Shown here: positions 44,140 through 56,970 of the stretch, piece after piece
How positions within the stretch are numbered: position 1 is the stretch's first letter
Layout: every line of letters begins with the position of its first letter
Made by a program: the position numbers and the translations under genes
Notes under the pieces: model-generated
The model's database searches: none
Told to the model about the DNA's origin: nothing
Seen by the model: the letters and a program-made list of their open reading frames with translations, nothing else
Assembly (NCBI GenBank): GCA_022376515.1
Contig: WTXI01000217.1
Coordinates: forward strand, 1-62,190
DNA: 62,190 bases
Source of the DNA: Lactifluus volemus
Lineage: Eukaryota; Basidiomycota; Agaricomycetes; Russulales; Russulaceae
Reading direction: 5' to 3'

Positions 44140-44900
44140 ATAACAGTATCCTACTGCAATTCACAGAAGCAGGTCGCCCGCCCCGGCGGGTGCACAACTC
44201 CCTCCAACGAACGCTCTGAGCTGTGGGCTTCGCAAACGACCCAAAACCGCCAGCCAACGATGCCATCTGATTCTGTACGCCCCAAATCCCTGCCTTGGCC
44301 TTCTCTTTTTCAAGATCCCAGATGCTCTTACTGTCACCTGGTCTAGTTGCTTGCCACCCGAGCCGAGTGACATGGCCAATAGGTCACCGCTACTTGACTT
44401 TGTAGTAGTAGCAGCAGACGTCGCAACCCAGGAAGTGGTCCTGGCGCTCATGGGAGATGTTGTTGCTGACCGGGAGGACATGGGGCTCATGAAGGGTGTT
44501 GCGTTGTACCCGACTGTCGTTTCGGGAGGTGAGCTGGGACGCACCTGTGGTGATGAAGGCGAGAGCAGAGTGTTGAAAGTACCAAGTGTCTGGGGCTGCG
44601 ATGACTGCTCGGGCTGTCGGTGGCAAGGGAATTGGAGGGGGTACCAGATGCGAGGAGGCCCGCCGTGAGCTTTGATTTGGCAGGAGCCGTCGCTGGTGCT
44701 ACTAGTACTGCAGACGGTGCGGTGGCAGTCGCAGTCACGGGTGGCGAAGGTGGCACCGCCTCTTCATCGGTGTTGCTAACTGCTACGTGTAGGTGGACAT
44801 GTTGTTATCAACAACTAGAAAAATGTGGCATACCAGGAGATTTGAGTGCAGGGAGCGCCTTGTTCGCCACCGCAGCCGAGTTCACGACCGGTGCGGGCAC
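44140..44900 (-). pseudogene. S/T/P-rich gene remnant, copy C
   Basis: Same unrecognised gene as in the other units. Minus-strand pieces include APAKSKLTAGLLASGTPSNS, PFMSPMSSRSATTSPMS and KSSSGDLLAMSLG, then DLEKEKAKAGIWG in a different frame. The NLLDLG segment upstream is missing. Its conservation is no better than that of the spacers, so it is likely non-functional. Confidence 0.4.
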
Positions 44901-45031
44901 CAGCTGAGCTCTACTGCATTTCCTGCAGATTTTGACCGCGTTGCGGAGGAAGAACAAGTTGATTGAACAGTCGGGGAGGTCACACTGGTGGTTGTCCGAG
45001 TCGTGTGGTGGGGTAATGTCTCAGCATCATA

Positions 45032-48000
45032 CTATTTAGCTAAATTGTGAACATATACTGTAGCCCAATTCAATCCGTGTACAAAATCTGCCAATCGAAG
45101 CTTGGTATCATGTTTACCTGCAATCCAAACCGTGTTAGATCTATGAAAATATGGCCTGTGAACTCGGGGAATCCATAAAAGGAGTTCTCCTTTGTCACTA
45201 CACACCCACCCATCACTCTTCAGCAGGAACTTGTTCATAAAATGGTTCTCCTCTATTCCGGCTTTCTCCACACTACCTGTCGCGGTGTGATCTTCTGAGG
45301 ACGGGCTGATGCGCTGCCTGTCCAGAGAAGGATCGACAGATTTCATATATCCGGTAAGCGTACCTGCCACGTCGCCTGTTGCTGTGTCCCACATGCGAAT
45401 CGTGCCATCTGCTGAGGACGAGGCGATGTGCCGCCCATCTGGTGAGAATGCGACAGACCCGATCCAATCTGTGTGTCCAATGAACGGGCCTGCTACGACA
45501 TCTCCTGTTTTGGCATCCCACATCCGAATAGTGCCATCAAATGAGGCCGAGGCAATACGATGTCCGTCCGGCGAAAATGCAACAGAGGCCACCGAATCAG
45601 TGTGTCCAGTAAAAGGACCCACTGTGATATCTCCTGTGGCAGCATCCCGCACCCAAATCGTACGATCACGTGAGGCCGAGGCAATGCGCTCCCCATCCGG
45701 CGAAAATGCAACAGAACTGGCGCGATCTGTGTGTTGGGTAAACGGACCCGCTACGAGATCCCCCGTTGTAGCATCCCATAGGCGAACCGTGTGATCGTCC
45801 GATGCCGAAGCAATGCGCTGCCCATCTGGAGAAAATGCAACAGATCTGACCACACTGGTGTGTCCAGTAAACGGGCCGGCTACGACCTTCCCTGTCGTGG
45901 CATCCCACACACGAATGGTGGTATCTGCAGAGCCGGAGGCAATGCGCTTCCCATCGGGTGTGAATGCAACACAGATTACCCACTTGGTGTGTCCAGTGAA
46001 TGGGCCTGCTACGACTTCTCCTGTCGTGGCATCCCACACCCGAATCGTTTGATCGAACGAGGCCGAAGCGATATGCTGCCCATCTGGCCGGAACGCAACA
46101 CATCGGACACCACTGGTGTGTCCAATAAATGGCCCTGCTATAGCCCGTCCTGTTGTGGCATCCCATATGTAAATCGTGTGATCATCGGAGGACGAGACAA
46201 CGCGCTGCCCGTCTGGGGAGAATGCAACACAGTAGACCGAAGCAGTGTGTCCAGCTGACGGATCCGGTACCTCTCCTGTTGCAGAGCCCCACACCCGAAT
46301 CGTGCGATCCACTGAGGCCGATGCAATGCGCTGGCCATCTGGCGAGAATGCAACAGAAAAAATAAGATCAACGTGCCCAGTAAATGGGCCTGCTACGATC
46401 TTTCCTGTCGTGGCATCCCACACCCGAATCGTGGCATCGGTCGAGGCCGAGGCAATGCGCTGCCCGTCTTGCGAGAATGAGATAGAAGTGACCTCATCGG
46501 CGTGTCCAATAAACGGGCCAGCTATGACCTCTCCAGTTGCAACACTCCAGATTCGAATTGTACGATCCTTTGAGGCTGATGCGATACGCCGGCCGTCTGG
46601 TGAGAATGCAACAGAATTGATTCGATCGGTGTGTCCAGAAAATGGGCCTGCAAAAAGCTCTCCTGTCGTGGAATCCCACACCCGAATCGTGAAATCATTT
46701 GAATCCGAGGTGACGCGCTGTCCATCCCGCGAAAAGGCAATAGATGTGGCCCCACCGACATGTTCAGGAAATGCGTCCATGAGGACTTCTCCTGTTGCGG
46801 CACGCCACACGAGAATGTCATTGTCTCCAGCCGAGGCAATGCGCTGCCCATCAGGAGAGAATGCAATCCATGCGACCCAACTGTTGTGTCCAGTAAACGG
46901 AGCTGTCATAAGCTCTCCTGTTGTGGCGTCCCACAGACGAACCGTCCCGTCTCCAGACGCCGAGGAGATGTGCTGGCCGTCCGGAGAGAATGCAACACAT
47001 GTAATCCAATCGGTGTGTCCAGTAAATGGGCCTGCTGCGAGCTCCCCTGTTGTGGAATCCCACACCCGAATCGTGCAGTCTTCTGAGCCCGAGGCAATGC
47101 GCCGTCCATCCGGCGAGAATGCAACAGAGCGGACTGGCTTGTCGTGTGCCGAAATCGTCATTTCTAATGCTGGCCAATGAGACAACTGTCCGCGCTCCAA
47201 GCATAGCGTATGAGGAAATTGATCAAGGTAATGCTTGACAATATGGGAAGAGGACGGAGCGAATGGCAGCGCAGAGATATAGATATGGGGAGCACTCCTT
47301 GCCATGGCCATCCCAAAGTGCCGCACAAACACGGACCCATCGTCTACAATGGCCAACAAATTCTCCACCTCAGCTTGGGAAGGCTGTTGAGATTTTGCGC
47401 AATAATTATTACATGTCATGTTGAATTACAAGGTGTACTCGCCTTCCGCGGGTCAGACCGCAACCAGGTCCTCAAAGATGAGAATGCCGGTGATGCAAGG
47501 CCCACACTGCTCTTGATGCTAAGCACTTCCAGCCAGAACAGGAACTTCGTCGCGAAAAGGGATCGAAGCTTCACGAAGAGGTCCTGTTCGAATGCAACGT
47601 GTTCTAGATGATCGTCCCAAAAAATGCAGGAATATGATAGAGCTGGTGGGATGTTTATGGAGATTCGAGAGTCAATGTCTGGGACATCGCTGTTCGCAAG
47701 ATATGACGACTCCAGTTCGCAAATGTTGAATCTGAGATTGTCGAGCATTAAACCAAGGCACGAATGTGCCAGCTCGCGGTGGGCATCGACCAGGTCCACA
47801 TAAAATACGTCACTCTTCTTGGTGATCAGAAAGTCGCGGAATGATGTGTGGAGAGGAATGATCGGACGTGTTTGATCGGACTCGGATGACGTCACATTAC
47901 TCAGCAGTGAGCCGAGGTGACCAAGCATTTCAACAACGGGATCTGAATCATCGGGGTCATCAATTGGCGCATGCAGACGCAGAGAAATCAAAGATTCGAT

Positions 48001-50491
48001 TGAAAGCGGCTCGATCGCAGCAAATAGATGCCCCATGATGGAACGGAAGAGGATTTGTGCTTCATGCGGCTTGAAGAACCCTTCGAGAACCTCTTCATAT
48101 AGCTTGTCCAACGGATCTTGTCCTTGCCGATCTCGAGAGTGGCCCAAGAGGCGCTGTATGCACTTCCTCTTGCTGAAGCCAAGACTAGCAGGAGGTTTTT
48201 TTATGAATCCACTGGCAACAGCTGCCCACTGGAACAAGCCCTCTGCAGCCTTTGCTAGCTCGACGCCATAATCTTTGAACACGTCCCGAGGGAGCTTCTT
48301 CTGAAGATACGCGAGAATATCTTGCTCTGTCTTGGCAGCCAGTTTCTCGTCATTCATGTAGAGTTTGTCGACGGATGATGTTTCGGCGAACGAAGATTCG
48401 ATACCATCGTCTGGCCTTGAGGTGATGAGTACGCGGAATTCGGTTGGGAGGTCGATGAGATGTTCTGCGAGAAACGTATGTAATCCTGTATCGCCAATGG
48501 TATCTCCACTTTCATCCAACCCATCGATAACAATAAGAATCGGACGAGAAAGTGGTACGTTCTTGAGCGGTTCCAGGATAAGGCTTTCAAAAAGTGCACG
48601 ATAGTCTCGCGCACCACAAAGTGACGGCTTCTCCTTAAGCACCCGACAAAGGGCAAGTTTGAACGCAGGATTGTGATAAGAAAGATCGCGAGCGATTGTC
48701 GTGAACAACTGGTAAGCCTCGCTTTTCGAATGCTCATTTCGCAGAAAAGCAAAGTAAGAGCCGAGACAGTTGTCGTCGAAGTGACGTGCAACTTCGTGTG
48801 CAATCGAAGACTTTCCCGTGCCTGCCTGTCCGAGGAGGACAAGCACACCTTGAGATTTCGGATTCTCGACCCACTCGATTATATGGTCCAGAAAATCTTC
48901 GCGTGTGCCTGGAAGACAGCGCTTCTCATCACCGAATCGCCACCCTCCTTTGTAAGGCAAATCTCTGATTATTGCACCCAGTTCTGTGTTACATTTGTCA
49001 GGTTGACAGTCCGATAACTTTGTCACCGTAAGTACGTACCAGCTTCTAGCACAGCAATCTCGGTCGTGATAGCAGCACGAGAAAGGAATCTCTCTTGCAG
49101 CTGGACAAGAGTGGCGCGATACTGATCTATTTTTTCATCCACTTGGCCGACAATACTCTTCAAAGTACGCTTGCCTACAAATCACAGGTTTGCAATGACT
49201 AACGAGAGAGGCCAAGATGACGTACCGAGGTTCACATCCTCCGCATACGATCTGATAAATTTAGCAGATTCGGACACACATTTCAGCATCTCCTCGAGGA
49301 TTTTCGCCTGCCTCGACTCCGGCTTGAGGTTCCTCAAGGTGTCCGCCTCTTCCGCAAATTCAAAGGAATCCCGTATTGCCTCAAGTAGCGTCTGGATGTT
49401 ATTGTCACGTTGAACCTGTTGTAGCAAAACCTAGCAGAAAGGTGAACACAAGAGAGTGAATGCCCCATGTATGGGATAAGACAAGGGGACGTACCTCGGG
49501 GATCTTCGAGAGCAGACCCCATGCTAGACTTGCATAAGGATTCAGCTGAGGGACGCGAGTTAGCTCAGAATGGATGGACAAAAATGATACTGGTCATACT
49601 GCTGCGATCGGAGTGACAGCATCCATCACCCGCTTGATGACGGTAACAGCACTTTTCCATGTTGTTATTGTATTGATATTATTGATGGCTTCCTCGGCGT
49701 GGCGGAGAGTAGTCCGTGACGTCTCTGTCACGTCCTCGGCTCGTTGCACAAGAGTACCAGTCTCAATCGGAAGGCCACCCTGGATAAACAGTCGAGGAGG
49801 AATACCCGACGTGAGTTGTACGGTTTCAACATTAGTTTGGGCAGTAGTACGCACAGCAGTTCCTTCAGAAACAGGAATATCGGCTGTTCCAGGGCTCTGG
49901 GCGTTGACTGGCGCTGTCAGAGAGGAACTCGTGTTTTCTAACACGGTAACCCTCAAGAAGACTGTGACCGGCTCTGCTGGGCGTCCAGCATGTCCATCAG
50001 GACTACGGAAAATGATTTCAAGTTCTGCATATACGACAATCAGCCAGGTGTATCAGTAAAATTCCCATGAATTAGACTGACCGCGACGGGGTTCACAGAC
50101 AACCTCCTGCCTTCCAACAAGGATGTTTGTCGTCGTGGTCTTTTTTCCATAAAGAGATATGGTAATTCTGGAGAGTTGTTGTACGGAACTGTGGGAGACT
50201 CAATTATATATAAGAACAAAAAAAATTGCGAATTTCTCACAAGGTGTCGACGCTTTCGTTCCATTCCACGCGTTGAGCTACGCTCCGCACGGATCGTGTC
50301 TGCCATGTCTTCTCTCCGTCGGTTACAGTAACAAAATATTCTCTCTGCTTCGCAAGGATTCCGAGGGTCTTGAGACGAGGAAGACCGTGCGCTCTGAGGA
50401 CTGACAGGTGGACAAGAGTCAATTAACTTGCTTGTCAGAGCGAAAAAGTATGACACGTACCGGTCAGCTGAAGGGTCCCACTCGATAGCAT
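45032..50491 (-). CDS. NLR receptor C (C2-like/NACHT/14 x WD40), intact
   Basis: Start at 50491 (MLSSGTLQLT), spliced to VLRAHGLPRL; stop at 45032. All splice sites of the ten-exon model are GT-AG and every exon is open; the NACHT/WD40 junction intron uses gtaattcaac...ttcccaag. C2-like domain, NACHT with P-loop GQAGTGKSS (about 48825-48800) and IDGLDES, 14 WD repeats, tail ending VHNLAK. Comparing with NLR-B by eye, the NACHT exon differs at roughly 15 of 520 residues, while the WD40 exon differs at clearly more sites, concentrated at a few positions of each repeat. Role as for NLR-B: predicted cytosolic STAND receptor in self/non-self or stress recognition. Together with B it is the best candidate for a working receptor here. 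Confidence 0.88.
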
Positions 50492-50976
50492 ATCGTTAAT
50501 CGGCGGTTGAGACTGTTCCGGGATTTTGAGGACCTGCGATAAGGTAATGCTTGAGAGCGGGGGTAAAATCTAATGTGAGGGACCTGTATAGCTAATCGAT
50601 AAGGAGGGAGGTCAAAGGGGGTGGGAGGCGACAGGGCGTGGGAGGCGACACCCACGGCCCACGCAAGCAATAGATAAGAGCCGTGGGAACGTTCAGGTTA
50701 TCTCGGCCATCCCCGATACAGCTCATTGGTTCAATGCCGGCAGCAAACGCTGGCACGAGCATTGCCCGCCATCCTGGAACCAAGCAGGGCAGGAAGTAGC
50801 GTAGTTAAAAGACTCGCAATCGTTTGCTTGAAATAATGCACCCTCCCCTTGGAATCGCCTCGTCATTACTGCAGCGACTCCTGGTCTAATGTGATAGTGG
50901 TCCATTGTCTTCTCTAGTATAGATAATACACATCTTCTTCCCCCTCAAATGCAGTCCAAGAGCGCGCTGATCCCAT
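50492..50976. other. Spacer between NLR-C start and GH20-C end
   Basis: Holds the presumptive NLR-C promoter. A short duplication of a ggtgggaggcgaca-like segment occurs near 50610-50650. No gene seen. Confidence 0.55.
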
Positions 50977-53282
50977 TCACGCGTTCAAATCACACGCAAA
51001 CGGGCGCAACGCGCACCATTCAGGCTGCAGCGATATGGCCTTCACGCCACGCCGTCTAAACCGATATCCGAGCTCGTGCAACCGCGGCAGCGCCGCACTA
51101 TCGTTTCCCCCGGGACCCGTCCAGAACACCTCCGTAGATGCAGCTGCGCGCGGCCACGCGATCGAGTCGAGGTTCTCCGGTCCGGATTGTTCGGTCCAGA
51201 GGAGATGTTGACCGCCAAGCACGAGGGATGCTTGCTCCGAGGTCAGATTTGCCATTGGGTCGAATGTATATGCCTTCAGAGGGAAGGGATTAATAAGCGC
51301 GTGCGCTCTTACTCGAAAAAAAGGGGATGTCACGCAACGTTTTGCCATGTTTTAAAGGGCTCGCACCAACTGTTGCCTGGGGGATAATTTCCCACCCAGC
51401 CACCAGCACCACAGTCCTATGACACGCAGGTTTATAAAAAAAAATTGCCGGGGATTTAAGGCAGACTCATGACGTTACCAGATAGAACGAATTGGATGCC
51501 GCGTGGATAAAGCGGAATCCCTTGGCAGCAACAGCAGCTGCGTCTTCAGACGAGATCCACACCCTATCAATACACGTCAACGTTCGAGAGGGTGTGCGTG
51601 AGAGAAAGAAATGTGGAGACATACAGGGCAATCGTGTCGTTTGAAAGGGTAAGATTAAAGTTGAGTACCATCTCTGTGCCAAATCCAAAGAAGACTTGAG
51701 AGTCCCACCAATAGACCCGTAAGATATCTAGCTCACCCTCCCACACGACAAGCGTCTTTCCGAGACTCCTGAGTGCACCATGCGTGGCCTGGGTAAACAC
51801 GTCCAGGGCTTCGTTGAGCGTCCTTCCAGCGAGATCTTGTTGCGTCTGCGGGTCATCTTGATAGCACCGCGTGTTGATCTCGTCGCCGCCAGTGGCGAAC
51901 AATGTCGAGGGAAAGAGTTTCGCAGCAGCGCTCAGCAGACTGGCCATGAAATCGATCGTCGCGCGAGAGGCGAGGCGCAGTTGGCCCGCGGGCGGTTCGT
52001 TGGCGTACGTCCTCCAGGGCTTCGCATCGGCGCATGCGACATGTTCCGGATAAGCTTTTGAGATGGCCGAGGTATGTCCGGGCATGTCTATTTCCTATTA
52101 TGGACGTTAACCTCCTTCCCTTTCATTCCAAGTCTTGGAATACCACGTACAATGAGAACATCGATCCCCCGCTGCGGCAACATCAATTTAGGTTCAATGG
52201 AGGATGGTGGGAACAGCGGGGGACGCACCTGGCCAGCATAGGACACGATATGCGCAACGTCGTGTGGGGTGTAAACCGCGTCAGCGCTATATGCGGCCTT
52301 TTCCGCGATATCTGTAAATCCGGGTACGACGAGCGGGAAACTCTGGCTGTCGACAACATGCCAGTGAAACGTATTGATCTGCACAACCATTGTCAGTTCC
52401 CACTGACAACATTCAAGAACGAAGGACTTACATGGACCCATGACATTGCGTCAAGCGTGCGTTCAATATCAGATACTGGGAAGCTACGTGCGCATCATCA
52501 TAAGCCTTTGACAAGCAAAGTACCAAAAGAAACACAGAACACGTACAAATTTCGCGCCGTGTCCAACATGAACCCCCGATATGGCTAACGTCATCTCCAA
52601 AAAGTCAGTAGACGCCCGGGAAATCGCATGCACGGCCGCGCACGTACATAAGCTGGGGAATCCTGAATCTCCACGGGCGCACCGATCGTGTAAATAGTTC
52701 CCTGTACCGTGAGCCACAACTGACTGAACGTATTCAGACCTCTAAACAGGCCAATTGTCGAGTTGGCCTTGAGCACCGCATGACTTCTGTCTGTGGGTAC
52801 GACAAGACTATACCCCTCGTCACGCGTCCCGATAGGCATCCTCGCTTCCACCTCGATGGGCTGTACCACCACCAGCACCGCATCATCATCATCATCAACG
52901 GTAGATCCCAAAGTACCTGTGCTCCCGCCGGTGTTTGTGTTTGTCGTCGTGTGGGTGTGGTAGTCATCGAGTCGCAAGACGAGTCGTCTGAGACTTGGTG
53001 CGCCATCCGAGATCGCTTCTAAATCGTCTATACCACGCCCGAGCACGAGTCTACCTAAATCATCGCTGAATAATTGTGCGTGCGTGCGCTGAGCGGCCGC
53101 GATGAGATCCTCGGGCGCGTCGGGCACCTCGTCGACTGAAATCGTGAACGAATTTGAGGGTGCGAGGCACAGCACAGAGCTCGGTGGGCTGGTTTGGAGA
53201 TGGCGGGTTGAGGCCAGAGCGCGCTGGTCAATGGGAGGACGACGAATATGACGGAGAAGGGTTTGAAGGGTCGTGGCAGCAT
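50977..53282 (-). pseudogene. GH20 beta-N-acetylhexosaminidase C, nearly complete
   Basis: The best-preserved hexosaminidase copy. After the start at 53282 come a signal-peptide-like segment (SVIFVVLPLTSALWPQ), the N-terminal domain (VGRG-like IDDL, ANSTIGLFRGLNTFSQLW), then short exons with intact GT-AG introns encoding RGFMLDTARN, FHWHVVDSQSFPLVVPGF, GHTSAISKAYPEHVAC, the catalytic FATGGDEIN (about 51895), VWISSEDAAAVAAKGFRF, the GNSWCEPFKTW exon and the C-terminus ALRPFACDLNA. GH20 enzymes use an Asp-Glu pair with substrate-assisted catalysis to release GlcNAc. The only lesion found is a one-base deletion near 53208, shared with copy B, which breaks frame at about residue 25. If that base is a sequencing error, this gene is functional and secreted. 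Confidence 0.8.
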
Positions 53283-53599
53283 GCTTTGAGTTTGCCTTCC
53301 CGGGAAAGTGTAGATGAAGGAAGGAAGGAAGGAAGGAAGTTAGGCTCTGCTTCGTTTTATGTCACGATAGCATTGAAGGAGATCGAAGACAGCGTGAGGA
53401 ACTGTCATCGGCTGAAGTCATGCGAGAAGCACGGAAACGAACGACACGTCACATGATGATAGCCGCAAAAAACACCGAAAGACAGAGAAAAAAAAAGTAG
53501 GATGATATCTTACTACTTGGGCATAAAACGCACCAAAAACGGGTGATGCTGCCATCGGTCATGTATACACGCAGCTTATATGGATTGAAGAAGAAAACA

Positions 53600-54500
53600 A
53601 TCTACATCCGTAGTTTAACAACAGTATCCCACCGCAACTCACAGAAGCAGGTCGCCCGGCCCGCCCCGGCGGGTCCCTCCAACGCTCTGAGCTGTGGGCT
53701 TCGCAAACGACCCAAAACCGCCAGCCAACGATGCCATCTGATTTTATACGCCCCAAATCCCTGCCTGGGCCTTCTCTTTTTCAAGATCCCGGATGCTCTT
53801 ACCGCCACCTGGTCCAGTTGCTTGCCATGCCCGAGCCGAGTGCCATGGCCAATAGGTCACCGCTACTTGACTTTGTAGTAGTAGTAGTAGCAGCAGACAT
53901 CGCAACCCAGGAAGTGGACCCGGCGCTCACGGGAGATTTTGTTGCTGATGCGAGGACATGGGGCTCATGACTGGTGTCGCGTTGTACCCAACTGTGCCAG
54001 ACGTTGTCACTGGAGTTGAGCTGAAACGCACCTGTGGTGAAGACGGCGACAGTAGAGAGTCGAAAGTACCAAAAGTCTGGGGCTTCGATGACTGCCTGGC
54101 GTGTCCGCGGCGGGGGAATTGGAGGGGTGCTGGATGCGAGGAGGTCCGTGAGGTTTGATTTGGCGGGAGCCCTCACTGGTGCTATAGTCGAACGTGCGGT
54201 GGAAGTCGCATTCGCGAGTGGCGAAAGTGGCGCCTCATCATCGGTGTTGCCACTGGCAGCTGCTACGTGTATGTGGGAATGTTAATATCAACAAATACTA
54301 CAGTATAAGAATGTAGCATGCCATTCAAGTTATTGAAGAATTTGAGTGCAGGGATCGCCTTGTTCGTCACTGCGGCTGAGATGGATGTGCTCCCTCCCAT
54401 TGCTGGCCATCTGTCAGTGTCACCAAGATCGAGCAAGTTCACGATCGGTGCGAGCACCGGTCACAGCTCTACTGCTTTTCCTGCAGGCTTCGTTTGTGTT
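53600..54500 (-). pseudogene. S/T/P-rich gene remnant, copy D
   Basis: Most complete version of the unrecognised gene. Minus strand: NLLDLGDTDRWPAMGGST and NLNGMLHS (about 54330-54450), a short intron ending cacgtag, then APAKSNLTDLLASSTPP, a frame-disrupted middle, and AATTTTTKSSSGDLLAMALG, followed by a DLEKEKAQAGIWG-type block. As in unit A, the LLDLG-containing segment is present, unlike in B and C. No N-terminal domain is found between it and the NLR-D stop. Confidence 0.4.
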
Positions 54501-55153
54501 GAAAAAGATGAACGAGTCGATTGAACAGTTGGGGTGCCAACGGCGGTGGGAAGTGAAGAAAAAAAAAGGCATGGCGTGATGGGACAAAAAAGAAAAAGAA
54601 TCTTATCAGATGATCTAAGCAGTGCCCCGAAATCGAGGTATCGGATGTCTCATCAACGCCAGCATCGTACTATTTAGATAAATTGTGAACATATACTGTA
54701 GCCCAATCCAATCCGTGTACAAAATTTGCCAATTGAAGCTTGGTATCGTGTTTACCTGCAATCCAGACCGTGTTAGATCTACGAAAATATGGCCTGTGAA
54801 CTCGGGGAATCCATAGAAGGAGTTCTCCTTCGTCACCACACACCCATCCATCACTCTTGAGTATAAACTTCTTCATAAAGTGGTTTTCTTCAATTCTGAC
54901 CTTCTCCACACCACCTATCACCGCGTGATTTTCTGAGGCCGGGCTGATGCATTGCCCGTCCAGCGAAGAATCGACAGATTTCATATATCCGGTGAATGTG
55001 CCTGCCACATCCCCTGTTGCAGCATCCCACATACGAATCGTGCCATCTGCTGAGGACGAGGCGATGTGCCGCCCATCTGGTGAGAATGCGACAGATATAG
55101 CCCAATCTGTGTGTCCAATGAATGGGCCTGCTACAACATCTCCTGTTTCGGCA

Positions 55154-55612
55154 TGTTGGGGAAATCGAATCGGGCACGAAGAGGGGCTGACAGCCGAGAA
55201 CGGCGTGCAGCGTGCGCTGGGACCCTGAGACGGGATTGCCAACGCCCGCGGCTCCCTGAGGGCCCGCCGGCGTGGACAACGCCTGCTCCTCGTTGGGGGC
55301 GGGCGCCCACAGCCGCCCATTACGATACCATTCACTTTCTACAGACAAATTCCCTTTTACCTTAGCATAGTTTAGTTCACCCGAGCACATGGCAATGCCC
55401 CGCCTCGTGCACACTAAGATCGAGCGGCCGTCTTGGCACTAAATCCATTCAGTTCGTAGCACACACACTAGACTAGTTAAAAACCAAAATACGAGACTGG
55501 GGGGATCAAAGGACGCGTCCCACATTCTTTTTGCTCTGCGCCGCCTCTCCCACTCGTTCCGCTCCCGCGCGCGTGTTCATTTGCCGCGTCTTCACTCTCG
55601 TTTTCGACACCA
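55154..55612 (+). repeat. Copia 5' LTR (459 bp)
   Basis: TG...CA ends, preceded by cggca. It supplies the C-terminal reading frame that truncates NLR-D through its 3' twin. Confidence 0.93.
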
Positions 55613-55627
55613 GGTTATGGGCCCTGG
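55613..55627 (+). other. Primer-binding site, internal initiator-tRNA-Met type
   Basis: GGTTATGGGCCC follows the 5' LTR directly. It matches the primer site of Drosophila copia, which pairs with the anticodon stem-loop region of a cleaved initiator tRNA-Met rather than with the tRNA 3' end. The identification is from memory of that site. Confidence 0.7.
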
Positions 55628-55695
55628 AGTTGCATTCTAAAAATCAGTACGAGATCACACAAAAGTCAAAAACACTCACACTCCTTTTCTTCACA

Positions 55696-56970
55696 ATGGT
55701 TGAAGTCCACAGTTCAAAAATCACTCAGCTTGCAGCAGATGGATCCAACTGGGAAAACTACAGAGACAGGATGATCCTGATAGTCAAATCCCACAAATGG
55801 AAAGACCACCTAACGAACACATCACCGACGAAGCGATACATCGACGGCGGCACCATCAGCGGCGCGACGCCGGACGAACGGTGGGAGGATGACGAGGCCG
55901 CGCTCATGAACTTGATCGCGTCGTCAATCCCCGACTCGGCCTTCAACAAAATAAAAGATAAATCGAATGCGAAGGAGGCGTGGGAGGCACTAAAAGAGCT
56001 CCACGAGAAACGATCGCCGATGGTCGCGATCGAGCTCCGATGGCGCATCGGCAACATCAGGTGCGGAGACGACGAGAACCTCCGCACACACCTCGAAAAT
56101 CTGCAAGTAATGAAAGAAAAATTGGCCTCTCTGGGAAGTAATATCCCAGAACTAGAGTTTGCTTACATTCTGCTCCGATCCCTTCCCCCTTCGTACCAGG
56201 GCATAATCAGCGCCATAAACGCGTCAGCCGACTTCGCAAAGGCGACCATCACGCCCGCGAGCGTAACCCGACTCGCGCTGGACGAGTACGACCGCCTCCA
56301 GGGCGACAAGCCGAAATCGGACGCGGACGAAGCGTTCGGCGCGTCCTCTCAAGCGCGGAAACCCGGACGAAGGGGAAAACGATCCGACATCGAGTGCTAC
56401 AACTGTAAAAAGCGTGGGCACACCAAAGCGGAGTGCTGGGGAAAGGGCGGAGGCCAGGAAGGCCAATGGCCACAACGAGGAGGCGCCAGCGCGAACAACG
56501 CGACAACGGCGGCCGAAACGAACGACATCGAAGCGTGGGCAGCCATAGAAGAGCTCCCCGACTATTCAGCGGCTGCAGCAAGCGTGCCGCGAAACGCGCC
56601 GATCGACGCTGAGCTATATGACTCCGGAGCGTCAACCCACATGTCCCCCTTCCGAGCAAAATTCACCACATACCGAGAGATCCCGCCGCGTGCGATAATC
56701 GCGGCCGACAAACGGATGTTCTACGCTATAGGCATTGGGGACCTCAGGGTAGAGGTCCCTCATGGGGAGTCTTCCACCTCAGTTATCTTGCGAGAAGTGC
56801 TGCATGCTCCTGACATGGCCATGACAATAGTGTCAATATCACGAATCACGAAGCTGGGAAACTCAGTTACCTTTGAGAAAGACCACTGCACCATAAAAAC
56901 GCGAAGGGGAAAGTTGTCGGCACCATCAAAGCGAACGCCAGCGGACTCTACAAAGTCGAACACCCTGTGA
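55696..56970 (+). CDS. Copia Gag and aspartic protease
   Basis: The frame is open from inside the LTR, but the ATG at 55696 (MVEVHSSKITQL), after the primer site, is the likely start, giving 424 aa. Gag of the copia/UBN2 type has WENYRDRMILIVKSHKW and LRSLPPSYQGIISAI. A canonical CCHC zinc knuckle, CYNCKKRGHTKAEC, lies near residue 233. The protease has YDSGASTHMSPF near 311. The gag-protease frame then departs from the integrase frame: the downstream coding continues in the -1 phase from about 56907, and this frame ends at 56970. Confidence 0.85.
   Translation: MVEVHSSKITQLAADGSNWENYRDRMILIVKSHKWKDHLTNTSPTKRYIDGGTISGATPDERWEDDEAALMNLIASSIPDSAFNKIKDKSNAKEAWEALKELHEKRSPMVAIELRWRIGNIRCGDDENLRTHLENLQVMKEKLASLGSNIPELEFAYILLRSLPPSYQGIISAINASADFAKATITPASVTRLALDEYDRLQGDKPKSDADEAFGASSQARKPGRRGKRSDIECYNCKKRGHTKAECWGKGGGQEGQWPQRGGASANNATTAAETNDIEAWAAIEELPDYSAAAASVPRNAPIDAELYDSGASTHMSPFRAKFTTYREIPPRAIIAADKRMFYAIGIGDLRVEVPHGESSTSVILREVLHAPDMAMTIVSISRITKLGNSVTFEKDHCTIKTRRGKLSAPSKRTPADSTKSNTL

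Noticed and set aside
46245..47180. Long plus-strand open frame (311 codons) antisense to the NLR-C WD40 exon, with similar ones in A, B and D
   Set aside because: It follows from the repeated codon pattern of the WD repeats; its protein is a reverse image of SFSPDG-type repeats and shares no known domain.
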